This document shows, one piece after another, positions 36,691 to 36,964 of a stretch of 36,964 nucleotides of DNA (position 1 is its first letter; each line of letters opens with the position of its first letter). The DNA is from an uncultured Chlorobiaceae bacterium (GTDB lineage Bacteria; Bacteroidota; Chlorobiia; Chlorobiales; Chlorobiaceae): assembly GCA_903866255.1 (NCBI GenBank), contig CAIPMW010000085.1, forward strand, positions 1 to 36,964. The letters run 5' to 3'. The notes below the pieces were generated by a model. It was not told the DNA's origin and searched no databases. It saw only the letters and a program-made list of their open reading frames with translations. A program made the translations under genes and the position numbers.

Positions 36691-36964
36691 TGACATAATA
36701 GAAATTTTATCCTTCTATTTCTGCTTATTATCATCAATAACCAAGTATCCTGATACATTATATTTCTTATTATAATAAATAAGTATGTCACTTTTATCAT
36801 TAATAGATATGATAAGAGTGATGTGTATACTTATTATTATTAATAATAAGTATATAATCATACAAATCATCATATTTACAATAAATTATTTCACAGATAA
36901 TATAAATTATTATCCATATATATTTTTATTATAATTGCCAATAATTTAATAAATTTTAATTTAA
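36691..36964. repeat. Very AT-rich non-coding tail with palindromes
   Basis: No gene. Base composition becomes extremely AT-rich, unlike the rest of the window. Inverted repeats are a CTTATT/AATAAG stem (about 36768-36784), a 12-pair hairpin with one G-T (36789-36820, loop 36801-36808), and a 14-base dyad ATACTTATTATTA / TAATAATAAGTAT plus one outer pair, centred on T36840 (36826-36854). GTATC/GATAC is a smaller one near 36745-36756. The purpose is unknown. Confidence 0.75.

Overview
The gene content and protein sequences suggest a green sulfur bacterium (Chlorobiaceae; Chlorobium or Pelodictyon type). The evidence is a DxxxD-type phytoene synthase, a YbeY with Asp in place of the third metal-ligand His, and the ATP-grasp / alpha-E / transglutaminase operon next to housekeeping genes. 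The assignment comes from recognising families, not from a database search. Protein-coding DNA is of moderate GC, while the last ~270 bases are extremely AT-rich.

Layout. (1) 1-1268: the trailing part of a CRISPR array with 19 repeats and 18 complete spacers. It runs off the left edge, and no cas genes are in the window. (2) 1290-4863: accessory genes. These are a DUF1275/YoaK membrane protein that appears frameshifted near its start, an orphan 144-aa membrane-anchored protein, an iron-sulfur flavoprotein and an AAA/DUF4143 ATPase. (3) 4894-9189: an ABC ATPase, a two-module FtsX/MacB-type permease and a HlyD-type adaptor, forming an export system without its outer-membrane channel. (4) 9190-12064: a graveyard of mobile and defence genes. 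It holds a degraded group II intron with its domain V hairpin still visible and an internally deleted reverse transcriptase, a C-terminal scrap of HsdM, and an AAA-ATPase/PD-(D/E)XK gene cut by an in-frame TAA. (5) 12185-15584: a minus-strand operon of circularly permuted ATP-grasp, alpha-E and transglutaminase-like proteins. (6) 15852-36690: mostly core genes. In order these are a UDP-glucuronate epimerase-like protein, LysS, phytoene synthase, HflX, YbeY, a TrmH-type methyltransferase, a metallophosphoesterase, PriA, adenylate kinase, a lineage-type hypothetical, RlmN, an NrnA-type DHH phosphoesterase, PepA, an alpha/beta hydrolase, a coiled-coil lipoprotein, UDP-glucose dehydrogenase, a thiamine cluster (TenI-like, ThiE, ThiD) and a RidA-family protein. 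(7) 36691-36964: AT-rich non-coding DNA with strong palindromes.

How the genes work together. UDP-glucose dehydrogenase and the UDP-glucuronate epimerase-like enzyme would act in sequence to make UDP-glucuronate and UDP-galacturonate for surface polysaccharide, although they lie 16 kb apart. LysS, HflX, YbeY, RlmN and the TrmH-type enzyme concern translation and ribosome or tRNA maturation. The three thi genes overlap by 4 bases each and are probably translationally coupled. I found no clearly new defence system. The most unusual items are the aberrant 35-base CRISPR repeat, the layered decay zone at 9.2-12.1 kb, the ATP-grasp/alpha-E/transglutaminase operon of unproven function, a long imperfect palindrome in front of that operon, and a terminator-like hairpin that ends 12 bases before the priA start.
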